Notes: generated by a model from the sequence alone, not told the origin. DNA of 64,000 bases from Paenibacillus sp. 1_12 (GCF_900114475.1 NZ_FOTE01000012.1:116315-180314); one strand, 5' to 3'; numbered from the stretch's first letter, positions 34,350 through 42,629 are shown. Translations and numbers: made by a program.

Positions 34350-36350
34350 TTACAGCTGTGTAAGCGCATTCCGAACAGCGAGAATATACTTGGACTGATC
34401 GAGTGGGTTAACCCCTCTTCGTTGTCGTTCCACCTCTACCTCCGGCGGACAATCTTGATAGCCCGCAAAAAACACGGATAACGTCCCTCGACCCTTGGTC
34501 AGCGAGCCAAGCCGTGAAGGGAAATCGAGAGAAGTCGCTACCGGCAGCATACCTTCTATGTCCATCCGTCCGTTCCGAAGCACAGGAGTATCAAATTGGC
34601 TACGCATCAGCACGAGCTCATTCATCAGCTTGCCGCCATATTCTTCCGGTGTAGACAATCGGAACCGCAGCAGCGGCTCCAGCAGCTTAGTTCTGGTGTT
34701 GGCTAACCCATCCATAATTGCCATCGGAGTTGCAATAACAAAATCCAGCGGGTGCGTATGCCACACATGATGCTCGCCTTCAATCAGCGTGATGACCAGA
34801 TCTGTGACTTCCCAGCCCCGCAGACCTTGTTCGAGAGCTATCGGTACCCGGCGTGCCACTTCATTCTGATACCGTTCGAGCAGATGTTCATTTCTGACAA
34901 TGGAGCTGTAACGCAATCCGCTCCCTCTGGCCCCAGGCTCAATCCGAAATCGCAGAATAGCCCAGCAAGGCTTAGGCATCGTATAGGCCATAAAGCCTTC
35001 CCCTGCATGTACCGGTGTTTCTTTATAGATCACCGAAGGTTCACCTAAGGTAACAACGAGTCCGTACCTGCTGCTTAGCAGATGAATGATGATCTCCATT
35101 TGAATCCGTCCCATGACCTTGAGATGCAGCTCACGCTCATCCTGCAGCCATTGCAGGTCCAACAAAGGGTCTTCATCGGCCAACTCCTGCATCGCAGCTA
35201 CGACAGCCGGATATTCGGCTTCATTACGCCAATGCACCTGCACGGTGAGCAGTGGAACCGCCAGCCGCTGCTCACCTGGCACACCTTTAGGGGAACCCAT
35301 AATATCTCCAATTCTTGCCCGGCTCCAGCCGTACACAGAAGCGATATCTCCCGCTTGCAAAATCCCTGTATCTATCGTCTTCTGCCCCTCCACCTTGCGA
35401 ATCTGCGTTACCTTCTCCTCGATGCCAAGCGTATGATTAAACACCGTATCGCGATTGCGGATAACACCGTTATAGAGGCGTACATGAGCGATTCTTCCCA
35501 TCGCCGCGTCCTTTTCCAGCTTGAAAACAATTCCAGAAAGCTCCGCTTCGTTACTACCTGCAGGTGCTGGCAGCAGACGAACCATCGTGTCCATCAGCTG
35601 CGCTACACCTACACCCCGATTAGAAGCCCCGAAGCATACAGGCACACAAAGCGAACGTTGAACGGAATCGATAAGGACAGGCAGCAGCTCTGCCGTATGC
35701 ACATCCTCGGTATCCATATACTGCAGCATCAATGCATCATCCTGCTCTGCTGCGTACTCGACAAGCAGCTTCCTATAAGGGGCTGCCCATGGCTCGTATG
35801 GAGTCCTGCCCTCGTCAAGCAGATCTACTGAGCCGACAAAGGTGTCCTCGACACCATCCGGTGCTTGTATCGGCACTGCAGCGGGTGTGAGCAGACGACG
35901 AATTTGCTCCATCACAGCTAGCGGATCTGCACCCACCCGATCCATTTTATTGATATATAGGATCGTGGGCATCCGCATATCGCGCAGCGCCTGCCAAATG
36001 ACCTCAGTTTGCGACTGCACGCCCTCCACGGCTGAAATAATCAAGACCGCGCCATCCATCACTCGCAGCGACCGCTCCACCTCAGATAGAAAATCGACGT
36101 GTCCAGGTGTATCCACCAGGTTGATCGAAACCCCCTGCCAGAGTAAGCGCGTAACGGAAGCTCTAACCGAAATGCCCCGCTCCCGCTCCACATCCAGTGA
36201 ATCCGTCTGTGCCGTTCCTGTATCTACACTGCCCAGCGTCCGTATACGGCCGCTTTGATACAGCATCTGTTCTGTAGTCGTCGTTTTCCCTGCATCCACA
36301 TGAGCGAATATCCCAATATTGCGTCTAGCCTCTTGTTCCTCGAACATCAT
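34350..36350 (-). CDS. TetM/TetO-like ribosomal protection GTPase
   Basis: 666 residues, EF-G-like translation factor. G domain motifs AHVDAGKTT, DTPGHVDF and NKMD are complete, and effector-region residues RGISVRASV resemble TetM. Domains II-V follow, with the C-terminal RSQFDTPVLRNGRMDIEG and GRGTLSVFF. Chromosomal relatives in Bacillus and Paenibacillus are of the Otr(A)/Tet ribosomal protection group; whether this one confers tetracycline resistance is uncertain. The ATG at 36350 follows AAGGAG. Downstream EamA and SDR genes may share its transcript. Confidence 0.87.
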   Translation of the reverse strand: MMFEEQEARRNIGIFAHVDAGKTTTTEQMLYQSGRIRTLGSVDTGTAQTDSLDVERERGISVRASVTRLLWQGVSINLVDTPGHVDFLSEVERSLRVMDGAVLIISAVEGVQSQTEVIWQALRDMRMPTILYINKMDRVGADPLAVMEQIRRLLTPAAVPIQAPDGVEDTFVGSVDLLDEGRTPYEPWAAPYRKLLVEYAAEQDDALMLQYMDTEDVHTAELLPVLIDSVQRSLCVPVCFGASNRGVGVAQLMDTMVRLLPAPAGSNEAELSGIVFKLEKDAAMGRIAHVRLYNGVIRNRDTVFNHTLGIEEKVTQIRKVEGQKTIDTGILQAGDIASVYGWSRARIGDIMGSPKGVPGEQRLAVPLLTVQVHWRNEAEYPAVVAAMQELADEDPLLDLQWLQDERELHLKVMGRIQMEIIIHLLSSRYGLVVTLGEPSVIYKETPVHAGEGFMAYTMPKPCWAILRFRIEPGARGSGLRYSSIVRNEHLLERYQNEVARRVPIALEQGLRGWEVTDLVITLIEGEHHVWHTHPLDFVIATPMAIMDGLANTRTKLLEPLLRFRLSTPEEYGGKLMNELVLMRSQFDTPVLRNGRMDIEGMLPVATSLDFPSRLGSLTKGRGTLSVFFAGYQDCPPEVEVERQRRGVNPLDQSKYILAVRNALTQL

Positions 36351-36533
36351 AAATTGGCTCCTTAACGGCTTTGATTTCATTTTAGCGCAATTGGGCCAAA
36401 GTTGCATGCCTTATTCGGAACGCCACCTGCTTCACTCACATACTCTTAATTCATAGAGGGCTGTGACGTGGAGTCCAATCATGTTCAGCTCACAAGCGCT
36501 TTCGTCCAAAACCTAGCCGATGGAGTTGACCAA

Positions 36534-37349
36534 ATGTCCAGTTCAACCGGGATTCAGCGGCGCAGCCGCACAAAAATCGATGTACTTATCCCTGCGATAG
36601 ATAAGGATTTAGCCACTCTGCCTTTTGTTATTGATAGTGTACGAAAATATGTGATGCATCCTATCGGAAAAATTATGATTGTGTCCCCCAACAGTGACCG
36701 GATCAAAAGCCTCTGCGCACGAAAAAATTGCACCTTTGTTCATGAAAATACCGTCCTGCCGATAACCAAAAAAAGTATTCATTACAGCTCCCGCAGATGG
36801 GACCGGTCCGGCTGGCTGTTTCAGCAGCTGTTAAAATTCGGTGGCAGCTCGAAGGTTTCCCAAAAATTTTATCTCGTCATTGACGCGGACACCGTGCTTA
36901 TTCGCCCTCATCTGTTCAGAACAGGCAGCAAACAGGTGTTTTATTGCCGCAATTGGAGTCAACCCGAATACTTTACCACCTATCGAAAGCTGCTGGGGAA
37001 GCGTGCGCCCAGACCGTCCTCCTTCGTCACCCACTATATGCTGTTTGAAAAAGCAAAGCTGGCCCGGCTCAAAAAGAAGATCGCTGCCCGGCACCATACC
37101 AGCTGGCATTCGGCGATTATTCGCAGCATCAATAAATCCAAACAGTTTGGTTTTTCCGAATTTGAGACGTACGGGAATTTCCTGTATGCCAGCTCGCCCA
37201 AACGTGTCATCCTGAAAAAAGCATTGAACAAGAGCTTAAGCATGAATCCAGCAGGAATACCCAAGTCCCGGATCAAGAAGCTGGCAAGAACCTACCGATC
37301 CATCTCCTTTCATAAAAGGAAATGTTATGTGAAGACAACGAAGAAGTAG
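36534..37349 (+). CDS. DUF6492 family glycosyltransferase-like protein
   Basis: 271 residues, basic. The start of the fold (TKIDVLIPAIDKDLATLPFV) and a DxD-type metal site, VIDADTV, at about residue 115-121 match a GT-A-like nucleotide-sugar-binding fold; the family is catalogued as DUF6492. A Lys/Arg-rich C-terminus ends the protein. Two starts are possible: ATG 36534 (GGAG 8 bases before, chosen because the fold starts just after) or GTG 36468. No surface-polysaccharide genes are adjacent, so the acceptor is unknown. Confidence 0.7.
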   Translation: MSSSTGIQRRSRTKIDVLIPAIDKDLATLPFVIDSVRKYVMHPIGKIMIVSPNSDRIKSLCARKNCTFVHENTVLPITKKSIHYSSRRWDRSGWLFQQLLKFGGSSKVSQKFYLVIDADTVLIRPHLFRTGSKQVFYCRNWSQPEYFTTYRKLLGKRAPRPSSFVTHYMLFEKAKLARLKKKIAARHHTSWHSAIIRSINKSKQFGFSEFETYGNFLYASSPKRVILKKALNKSLSMNPAGIPKSRIKKLARTYRSISFHKRKCYVKTTKK

Positions 37350-37430
37350 CCTCAGGTTACTTACTTCCCTGTGATCGTGAGTTCCGAGGCAGCACCGGTT
37401 TCTTCATGGGCGAACGTGAATACAGACAGA

Positions 37431-37470
37431 AAGGCACTTAGGCTACCCACAGAGGGTGTCCAAGTGCCTT
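37431..37470 (-). terminator. hairpin after the GNAT gene
   Basis: AAGGCACTT (37431-37439) / AAGTGCCTT (37462-37470) with an inner CCC/GGG pairing; on the minus strand it is followed by TCTGTCTG. Likely a weak terminator. Confidence 0.45.
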
Positions 37471-37490
37471 CACCATTCATCACGAACTCA

Positions 37491-38093
37491 TCATGCTCTC
37501 TGGAGCTTAGCTTCCAGACTTGCTTTAACCCCCGGCCATTCGGCCTCAATGATACTGTATTGCTGAGTATCTCTGATAAATCCGTTATGGAGAATACGAT
37601 CCTTTCTCAAGGTACCTTCATGCTTGGCTCCAATTCTGAGAATCGCTTTATTGGACCTTTCATTTCGCGCATCCGCCCGAAATTGAACACGAACCAGCCC
37701 AAGCTCCTCAAACCCATATTGAAGCAGCAAATACTTACATTCGGTATTTACGTGCGTTCGCCATACTTTAGGTGAATACCAGGTCCAGCCTATTTCCAGG
37801 TTCTTGTTGGGCAGCGAGAGGTTCAGGAACCGGGTAGATCCTATGATTTCGTTGGTCTGCACATCCATAATCGTAAAGGGTAATTGCAGTCCATTTTCCT
37901 GTGCATCAAGAGCCTCCAGCACAAGCTCATTCATATGCTCTAAAGCGTTCATTTTACTAGGGAGATACGTCCATATTTGTGGATCATTTCCGGCTGCAAA
38001 TAAACCTTGTACGTGTGCTTGCTCAAGCGGAACCAGCTTGACCCGTTTCCCCGTTAAAGCTACCTTTTCCAACAAACGATCACTCTCCTGCAT
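37491..38093 (-). CDS. GNAT acetyltransferase (RimJ/RimL-like)
   Basis: 200 residues, one GNAT domain. The acetyl-CoA region contains EIGWTWYSPKVWRTHVNTECKY and the C-terminal strand pattern QYSIIEAEWPGV seen in the RimJ/RimL subgroup, which acetylates protein N-termini or small amines. Target unknown. Divergent from nothing obvious; the YdjO-like gene lies upstream on the same strand after a hairpin. Confidence 0.85.
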   Translation of the reverse strand: MQESDRLLEKVALTGKRVKLVPLEQAHVQGLFAAGNDPQIWTYLPSKMNALEHMNELVLEALDAQENGLQLPFTIMDVQTNEIIGSTRFLNLSLPNKNLEIGWTWYSPKVWRTHVNTECKYLLLQYGFEELGLVRVQFRADARNERSNKAILRIGAKHEGTLRKDRILHNGFIRDTQQYSIIEAEWPGVKASLEAKLQRA

Positions 38094-38193
38094 GATTTTC
38101 TTATATCATATCAAGAGATTGGCCTCATCTATAGATCCAATTTATACAATTTATGTTGTACCATTAGTGAGTTCTAAGGTTTCTTTTATGAAA

Positions 38194-38231
38194 AAGGAGA
38201 TCCTCTCCCTTAAACAGGGTATGATCTCCTT
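38194..38231 (-). terminator. hairpin between the YdjO-like and GNAT genes
   Basis: AAGGAGATC (38194-38202) / GATCTCCTT (38223-38231) with an inner CCCT/AGGG. It lies just after the YdjO-like stop codon; a T-rich stretch follows on the minus strand (TTTTTC). Confidence 0.6.
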
Positions 38232-38241
38232 GTTGAAAATG

Positions 38242-38493
38242 CTACATGTTAACTTTTTGCAGCGGAGCTGCATGTAGGGTCGACTTGATCATGGAGGTTT
38301 GACAAAGCGGACAAAGCGGGCTTTCTTCAAAAGTCATTCCGACCCTCATCCAACAAGTACACATGCTGTCTCCACATTTCCAAATATCGACCTGCTCAAG
38401 TTCCGACTCAGCATTACGCACAGGAAATTTATGCAGGTATGGATTGCGCAATTTCATCGTTCCTGCGACTTTGGATGCTTCACTATGGTCCAT
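38242..38493 (-). CDS. second YdjO-family zinc-ribbon protein
   Basis: 83 residues. Same pattern as the gene at 14145-14375: CGDSMCTCWMRVGMTFEES, then PLCPLCQTSM, giving two Cys pairs. N-terminal ~35 residues are basic and variable. The start is taken at ATG 38493 (GAGAGTGA 7 bases before); an internal ATG at residue 13 is also possible. Not near a cold-shock gene here. Confidence 0.72.
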   Translation of the reverse strand: MDHSEASKVAGTMKLRNPYLHKFPVRNAESELEQVDIWKCGDSMCTCWMRVGMTFEESPLCPLCQTSMIKSTLHAAPLQKVNM

Positions 38494-38739
38494 TGTAGAT
38501 CACTCTCGATGCAAGTACTCCGTGTGATAACACTAAGGGTTCCATTGAAACCAGCCTCCTGCAAAACAATTATTTTTTCAATAAGACGGTAAGGAAAACA
38601 TAAATTACGAAAACTACGAGAATTACAGTAGAACTTATGGATACTGATAATAAGAAAGTTCTCGTTTTGTCTTTACTTAACTTGTTAAAGTCAAGAAATG
38701 ATTTCTTCATTTTCATTGAGCAGCCCACCTCATCATTCA

Positions 38740-38773
38740 GCGAGTGGCCTCTTCTAAGTCACTCGCTTTTTTT
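38740..38773 (+). terminator. plus-strand hairpin at the end of the cse60 gene
   Basis: GCGAGTG (38740-38746) / CACTCGC (38760-38766) followed by seven T on the plus strand. It overlaps the last codons of the opposite-strand cse60 gene. No convincing plus-strand gene precedes it, so it may end read-through or a short RNA. Confidence 0.5.
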
Positions 38774-38957
38774 CATTCGTCTTGTAAACGATCAAAATAG
38801 CGCTTCTTTGATGCTCTACACCAGAAAGCGTTGATTTGATGACCGAACCATAACAAACGTTAATCAATTGATCATCCTTTAAACCTGCCAAAAACTCATT
38901 TGCTTTGTTCTCCGCATAAGAGTTATCCGTATCGAGAAATTCTTTAACTTGGATCAT
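38754..38957 (-). CDS. cse60: Cse60-like sporulation protein
   Basis: 67 residues, small and hydrophilic. The order IQVKEFLDTDNS, a helix ending in ANEFLAGLKDDQLINVCYG, and a terminal strand AILIVYKTNE fits the Cse60 family, known in Bacillus subtilis as a sigma-E-controlled sporulation gene of unknown function. AAAAGGAG precedes the ATG. Monocistronic. Confidence 0.7.
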   Translation of the reverse strand: MIQVKEFLDTDNSYAENKANEFLAGLKDDQLINVCYGSVIKSTLSGVEHQRSAILIVYKTNEKKRVT

Positions 38958-39070
38958 TGCAGCAGCTCCTTTTCAATGGTTTTACATATGTGCACTCCGA
39001 TAAGTGACCTCATCACGCTCACACCTGAATTCGGTTACATTTAATGTAAAAGGGGTGTGAAAATGCAATG

Positions 39071-39096
39071 AGGCATTCCGCAAACTTGCGGAATGC
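39071..39096. terminator. perfect hairpin in the cse60 - small ORF intergenic region
   Basis: GGCATTCCGCAA (39071-39082) / TTGCGGAATGCC (39085-39096), a 12-base perfect stem with a 2-base loop. No T run; no gene is seen within the surrounding 300 bases (38958-39272) other than this and the promoter. Confidence 0.4.
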
Positions 39097-39191
39097 CTTC
39101 ACTTTAGGTTATCTTAGCACCCTTCTAGACGACTGTCAAACTAAGAAACGGAATCTCCAGAATACATAACTGAATTGTGTAAAAGGAATGG

Positions 39192-39220
39192 ATTGGATTT
39201 ACATATAATACTTGGTATAA
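39192..39220 (+). promoter_or_regulatory. sigma-A promoter of the small ORF - Gre-like unit
   Basis: TTGGAT (39192-39197) and TATAAT (39215-39220) with 17-base spacing. The transcript would begin with a hairpin (AGGTCTCC 39228-39235 / GGAGACCT 39242-39249), which could protect the 5' end or attenuate. Confidence 0.6.
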
Positions 39221-39272
39221 TGCTGTAAAGGTCTCCGTATGGGAGACCTCTATTTATATGGGAGGGATTTGT

Positions 39273-39344
39273 GTGAAAATGGATTGTAATCATCCAAGAA
39301 GGTTCGTGAGTCGTGAAGGAGGCGAAATCTACTATGAGCCTTAG
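39273..39344 (+). CDS. 23-codon ORF overlapping the Gre-like gene
   Basis: GTG at 39273 with GGGAGGG 7 bases before it, reading KMDCNHPRRFVSREGGEIYYEP and ending in TAG at 39342. It overlaps the ATG of the Gre-like gene (39334) by 11 bases, and its codons contain that gene's GGAGG. Such an overlap suits translational coupling. Peptide function unknown. Confidence 0.5.
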   Translation: MKMDCNHPRRFVSREGGEIYYEP

Positions 39345-39780
39345 TCCGTTGATCGTAGGTTCACGACTGCAGTTGATCAATCAGCTTGTTTACTTTGATG
39401 ATGAAAAAATCAATTTCTTGAATCATTATTATCCTGAAAATAATCACAAGCGCAGTGCGTTTGAGCGGATATTATCTGTCTATACTTCAACTCTTGAAAA
39501 AATCATCTCTGATTTGAACGAGGAAAATCTAAACTCCGTTGCCTTGATCGGAAGCCGATTGGAGCTGCGGTATTTAAATGATGATTGGATCGAATCCTTT
39601 ACTATTGTGTTCCCCCAACATGCCGATCCTAACCAAAACCTGATATCGTTCTTGTCTCCTATGGGATTTCAATTACTCATGTCTCAAGTCAACGAGACGT
39701 ATCAGCTTGAAGTGCCCTCCGGGGTCATTTCGGTAAAAGTCGAAGGCATTAAGTATGTGAATCGCGGCGATGTAAATTAG
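39334..39780 (+). CDS. GreA/GreB C-terminal-domain-like protein
   Basis: 148 residues. The second half (about 75-145) follows the FKBP-like C-terminal domain of transcript cleavage factors: VALIGSRLELRYLNDDW, SFTIVFPQHADPNQNLISF, SPMGFQLL and YQLEVPSGVISVKVEGI. The N-terminal half is helical but does not show the acidic tip loop of GreA, so a role in binding RNA polymerase rather than cleavage is likely (as for Rnk/TRCF-like or CarD-like binders). The start at ATG 39334 is backed by GGAGG 11 bases upstream and by coupling to the 23-codon ORF. Confidence 0.65.
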   Translation: MSLSPLIVGSRLQLINQLVYFDDEKINFLNHYYPENNHKRSAFERILSVYTSTLEKIISDLNEENLNSVALIGSRLELRYLNDDWIESFTIVFPQHADPNQNLISFLSPMGFQLLMSQVNETYQLEVPSGVISVKVEGIKYVNRGDVN

Positions 39781-39801
39781 TTGTCAAACGTATCTAATCG
39801 G

Positions 39802-39834
39802 GCAGCCTTGCTATTCAAGAAGGCTGCTTTTAAT
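39802..39834 (+). terminator. terminator of the Gre-like gene
   Basis: GCAGCCTT (39802-39809) / AAGGCTGC (39820-39827) followed by TTTTAATTT. Confidence 0.75.
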
Positions 39835-39857
39835 TTATCAAAGCCGATTTGAGGTGT

Positions 39858-40211
39858 ATGAATCTGTCTTGGAAGAGAATGAGCAGACTTATTGAAATAC
39901 TTTTCGTTCCGGTTATGTTAGCTCTCTTATGGTGGACTAACTATTCGTCTCCCCATACTGAGGAAACACTTATGATAGTACGTTGGAGTGTTATCATTAT
40001 TTTTTCCTTATCTTTAGTAAATGAAGTCCATACTTACCTTACAATTAAATCAATGAGCAACTTCATAGTAGTGATTATTTTGTTCTTATTTATCATTGGT
40101 TTTACATTCAACTTATTCAATATCATATTTACTATATTTCTTTATTGTTTGATTGGTCTTATTGTCTACAGGATATATCGATTCTTGAGACATCAAAAAA
40201 ATAGATTCTGA
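39858..40211 (+). CDS. small four-segment membrane protein
   Basis: 117 residues with about four hydrophobic segments (about 8-26, 42-58, 67-85, 88-103) and a basic C-terminus. No family recognised. Start uncertain: ATG 39858 has AGGTGT close before it, ATG 39879 has GGAAGAGA. The base composition is AT-rich compared with neighbours. Closed by a terminator. Confidence 0.55.
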   Translation: MNLSWKRMSRLIEILFVPVMLALLWWTNYSSPHTEETLMIVRWSVIIIFSLSLVNEVHTYLTIKSMSNFIVVIILFLFIIGFTFNLFNIIFTIFLYCLIGLIVYRIYRFLRHQKNRF

Positions 40212-40253
40212 CAACCCAATCTGTATGAAATAGTTTAATAAAAATAATGTGAA

Positions 40254-40287
40254 GAAAAAGGCCATTCTCCTGCGGATGGTCTTTTTC
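40254..40287 (+). terminator. terminator of the small membrane protein gene
   Basis: GAAAAAGGCCAT (40254-40265) / ATGGTCTTTTTC (40276-40287), a 12-base stem including one G-U pair, U-rich at the 3' arm. Confidence 0.7.
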
Positions 40288-40474
40288 AGCATTCCCTTTT
40301 GTTGCAGCTTAATTCGGCCCGCGGTTTGCCCAGCACTTTTTTTCAGGGAGGTCCGTCAAGTTTGTCAGCATCCCTTTGCGGACACAGTTGGCGCTGTACA
40401 TGTTGCCCCCATGGGTTTTTCTAACTTCACAACATCCGTTTGGCCGCACTGAAAAGTGAAGCTGAGTTAGATAA

Positions 40475-40549
40475 TATCTAGACAAAATATACAAACATCT
40501 AGTTTTTATTGTTGACTATTTTCAAACAATAATTTATTATGTCTAGGTA
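40475..40549 (+). promoter_or_regulatory. promoter with TCTAG-containing inverted repeats before the MFS gene
   Basis: TTGACT (40512-40517) and TATTAT (40535-40540), 17-base spacing. TATCTAGACA (40475-40484) and TGTCTAGGTA (40540-40549) form a near-perfect inverted repeat around it, with a further ATCTAG at 40497-40502. Such flanking sites suggest repressor looping. The stretch 40288-40474 holds no supported gene. Confidence 0.5.
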
Positions 40550-40662
40550 TAATCAAACAAATTTATTATATGTTTGAATTTTTTATATATGAAAAAAGAA
40601 AAGAAATGGATAGACGAGAAGAAACTGTTCAAGAGCGGCTATCACAAGAGAGGTGTGGAATA

Positions 40663-41907
40663 ATGAAAGGCAATCAGGCTGTCCAATCAAGCCTTTTCCA
40701 AAACCGATTTGTCCGGACGATTTTGTTGTCCAATATATTGCTACAAATTGGCATTTGGGTACGAAACTTTTCGGTTTTATTGTTTGTGATGGAACAGACC
40801 GGAAATGACCCTTACGCGGTTTCGCTCATTTCCGTAGCGGAATATGCCCCGATCTTTCTGTTTTCCTTCATTGGTGGGACTTTCGCAGACCGATGGCGCC
40901 CTAAACGAACGATGGTTTGGTGCGATATGCTGAGTGCGACTTCCGTGTTTGCTGTATTTGCCACGCTTTTGTTCGGGTCGTGGAAGGCTGTATTTTTTGC
41001 GACGCTCGTATCGGCGATATTGTCTCAGTTTTCTCAGCCTTCGAGCATGAAACTATTCAAGCAGCATGTGCCAGCCGAGCAGGTTCAGCAAGGAATGGCA
41101 CTGTTTCAGACCAATACAGCGATTTTCATGATATTGGGTCCGGTATTCGGCACGCTTGTTTTTCAGTCGTTCGGCATTCAAACGTCGATGGTCGTGACGG
41201 GAATCGCATTTTTCTTGTCCGCTGCCGTACTAACGCGACTGCCTGCTGATCGTAGCGAGGTTCAAGCGAAATCTTCTACCGGATTTTGGCGGGAGCTCTA
41301 TGACGGGGTTCAATATGTGAAGTCCAAATATGTATTGACCGCTTTAGCAGGAACGTTTGCTGCGATCGGACTCGCAAGTGGTATAACACAGCCGCTCGGC
41401 GTGTTTTTGCTGACGGAGCGGCTCCACCTGCCGAAGGAAAATCTACAATGGTTCATGATGGTAAACGGCGCTGCGATGCTGATCGGGGGCGGTCTAATCG
41501 CTTCCTTATCAAAGAAGGTTGCACCGCAAAGACTGCTGGCTATCGGCATGCTAGCGGCTGCGATTGCTTTGGCGACGATGGGGATGTCAACCTCAATAGC
41601 GCTCACGGTCGTCGCCCAGTTCATGATCGGCTTTTTCTTCCCATGCTTCATGATCGGTATTAGCACGCTGATTTTACAAAATACGGAGCAGTCATTTATC
41701 GGCCGCGTCAACGGCGTGCTGAACCCGTTTTTCATGGGAATGATGGTCATTTCGATGAGCACAGCAGGATGGGTAAAAGACAAGTTTTCACTTCTTATCG
41801 TGTACGAAGCTGCAGGCGCTGTGTTCATCATCGGCCTTCTGTTTGTCATCCCGCTGTTTAAGCTGCCATACCAACAAAAGGAGCCTACGGCGCAGCCCCA
41901 AAAATGA
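40663..41907 (+). CDS. MFS efflux protein (DHA3/macrolide-efflux-like)
   Basis: 414 residues, 12 predicted membrane segments. Start at ATG 40663 (GAGGTG before it), placing the N-terminus directly before TM1 (VRTILLSNILLQIGIWVRNFSVLLFV). Motif A reads GGTFADRWRPKRTMV. It resembles the Mef/DHA3 group of drug exporters, but the substrate cannot be told. A regulated promoter with repeated TCTAG sites lies upstream, and a DUF6530 gene follows 20 bases after the stop, likely in the same transcript. Confidence 0.85.
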   Translation: MKGNQAVQSSLFQNRFVRTILLSNILLQIGIWVRNFSVLLFVMEQTGNDPYAVSLISVAEYAPIFLFSFIGGTFADRWRPKRTMVWCDMLSATSVFAVFATLLFGSWKAVFFATLVSAILSQFSQPSSMKLFKQHVPAEQVQQGMALFQTNTAIFMILGPVFGTLVFQSFGIQTSMVVTGIAFFLSAAVLTRLPADRSEVQAKSSTGFWRELYDGVQYVKSKYVLTALAGTFAAIGLASGITQPLGVFLLTERLHLPKENLQWFMMVNGAAMLIGGGLIASLSKKVAPQRLLAIGMLAAAIALATMGMSTSIALTVVAQFMIGFFFPCFMIGISTLILQNTEQSFIGRVNGVLNPFFMGMMVISMSTAGWVKDKFSLLIVYEAAGAVFIIGLLFVIPLFKLPYQQKEPTAQPQK

Positions 41908-41927
41908 AATGAAAAGAGGAAAAGAAA

Positions 41928-42413
41928 ATGAAAATACAAACCACTGTAAAATATAAGCCTGTTATCGTCTCGGAAAGCTATGAGCATATTGACGGACGAT
42001 TCGCCCAAAATACCGATGCCAAAAGCCTTTCTCTGGGATTGGCTCAGCGGAGTGATAATGGGAAAACTGATATAACGGCCAAAGTCTGGGGATGTAGTGG
42101 AGAAACAGGGTCCGGTCATTCAGAAGAGCTGCCTTTGCATCGTGTTCTTGACCTTGCCATTTTGATTTGTAGAAGCAGCTTATATTTTCAAGACGCCTAT
42201 CGTTTCCCGAAACTGTATGATCCTGATCACACAATGATTGATCGTATCGGGCTTCAAGGGGGTGCCATGAATGTATCCGTTTGTACAGAAAATCCTTTGA
42301 TCGATGAAGATATTAAGCTGTTTTCGCAGATTCTTAGTGAAGATGGCGAACTGGTTGGAGAACGACTTCGTGTATTGTCCCGTCTACTGAAAGAAATGGG
42401 GGATTACAATTGA
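41928..42413 (+). CDS. DUF6530 family protein
   Basis: 161 residues, cytoplasmic. The opening KYKPVIVSESYEHIDGRFAQNTDAKSLSL follows what I recall of the DUF6530 family; no catalytic motif is evident. AGAGGAAAAG precedes the ATG. It is 20 bases behind the MFS gene and its stop overlaps the start of a decayed reading frame (TTGA). Function unknown. Confidence 0.65.
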   Translation: MKIQTTVKYKPVIVSESYEHIDGRFAQNTDAKSLSLGLAQRSDNGKTDITAKVWGCSGETGSGHSEELPLHRVLDLAILICRSSLYFQDAYRFPKLYDPDHTMIDRIGLQGGAMNVSVCTENPLIDEDIKLFSQILSEDGELVGERLRVLSRLLKEMGDYN

Positions 42414-42610
42414 TTGAAAACGAATATTATTTGTCACCTGCAAGACAACTCACCGAAGTAGAAAAAGAGCTTGTCTGGAAAAAGCCATTGTAAATGAGCT
42501 CCCTGCAAAGCTAGTTCGGATTATCGCTCGGTATATATGATTTTTATGAAAAGACTACACGAACGAAAATGGGAGTACGACAATCACCAAGAAAAAGGCA
42601 GCCGGTTTAG
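42410..42610 (+). pseudogene. decayed small gene with frameshifts
   Basis: A TTG overlapping the DUF6530 stop begins IENEYYLSPARQLTEVEKEL, then stops after 27 codons. Shifting one frame continues LEKAIVNELPAKLVRIIARYI, and another shift continues YDFYEKTTRTKMGVR. The pieces read as one protein with two frame breaks, hence a recently inactivated gene that had been coupled to the upstream one. No family recognised. Confidence 0.55.
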
Positions 42611-42629
42611 TTAATCGGTTGCCTTTTTC
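42591..42629 (+). terminator. terminator after the MFS-DUF6530 unit
   Basis: GAAAAAGGCA / TGCCTTTTTC with an inner CCG/CGG; arms at 42591-42600 and 42620-42629. Symmetric, so it may also stop lrgAB read-through. Confidence 0.75.

Noticed and set aside
37361..37490. Minus-strand reading frame past the GNAT gene (EFVMNGEGTWTPSVGS...)
   Set aside because: It looks somewhat protein-like but has no start or binding site and contains the GNAT terminator hairpin.
38637..38834. Plus-strand 65-codon frame opposite cse60
   Set aside because: No ribosome binding site, and it runs through the hairpin and the opposite gene.
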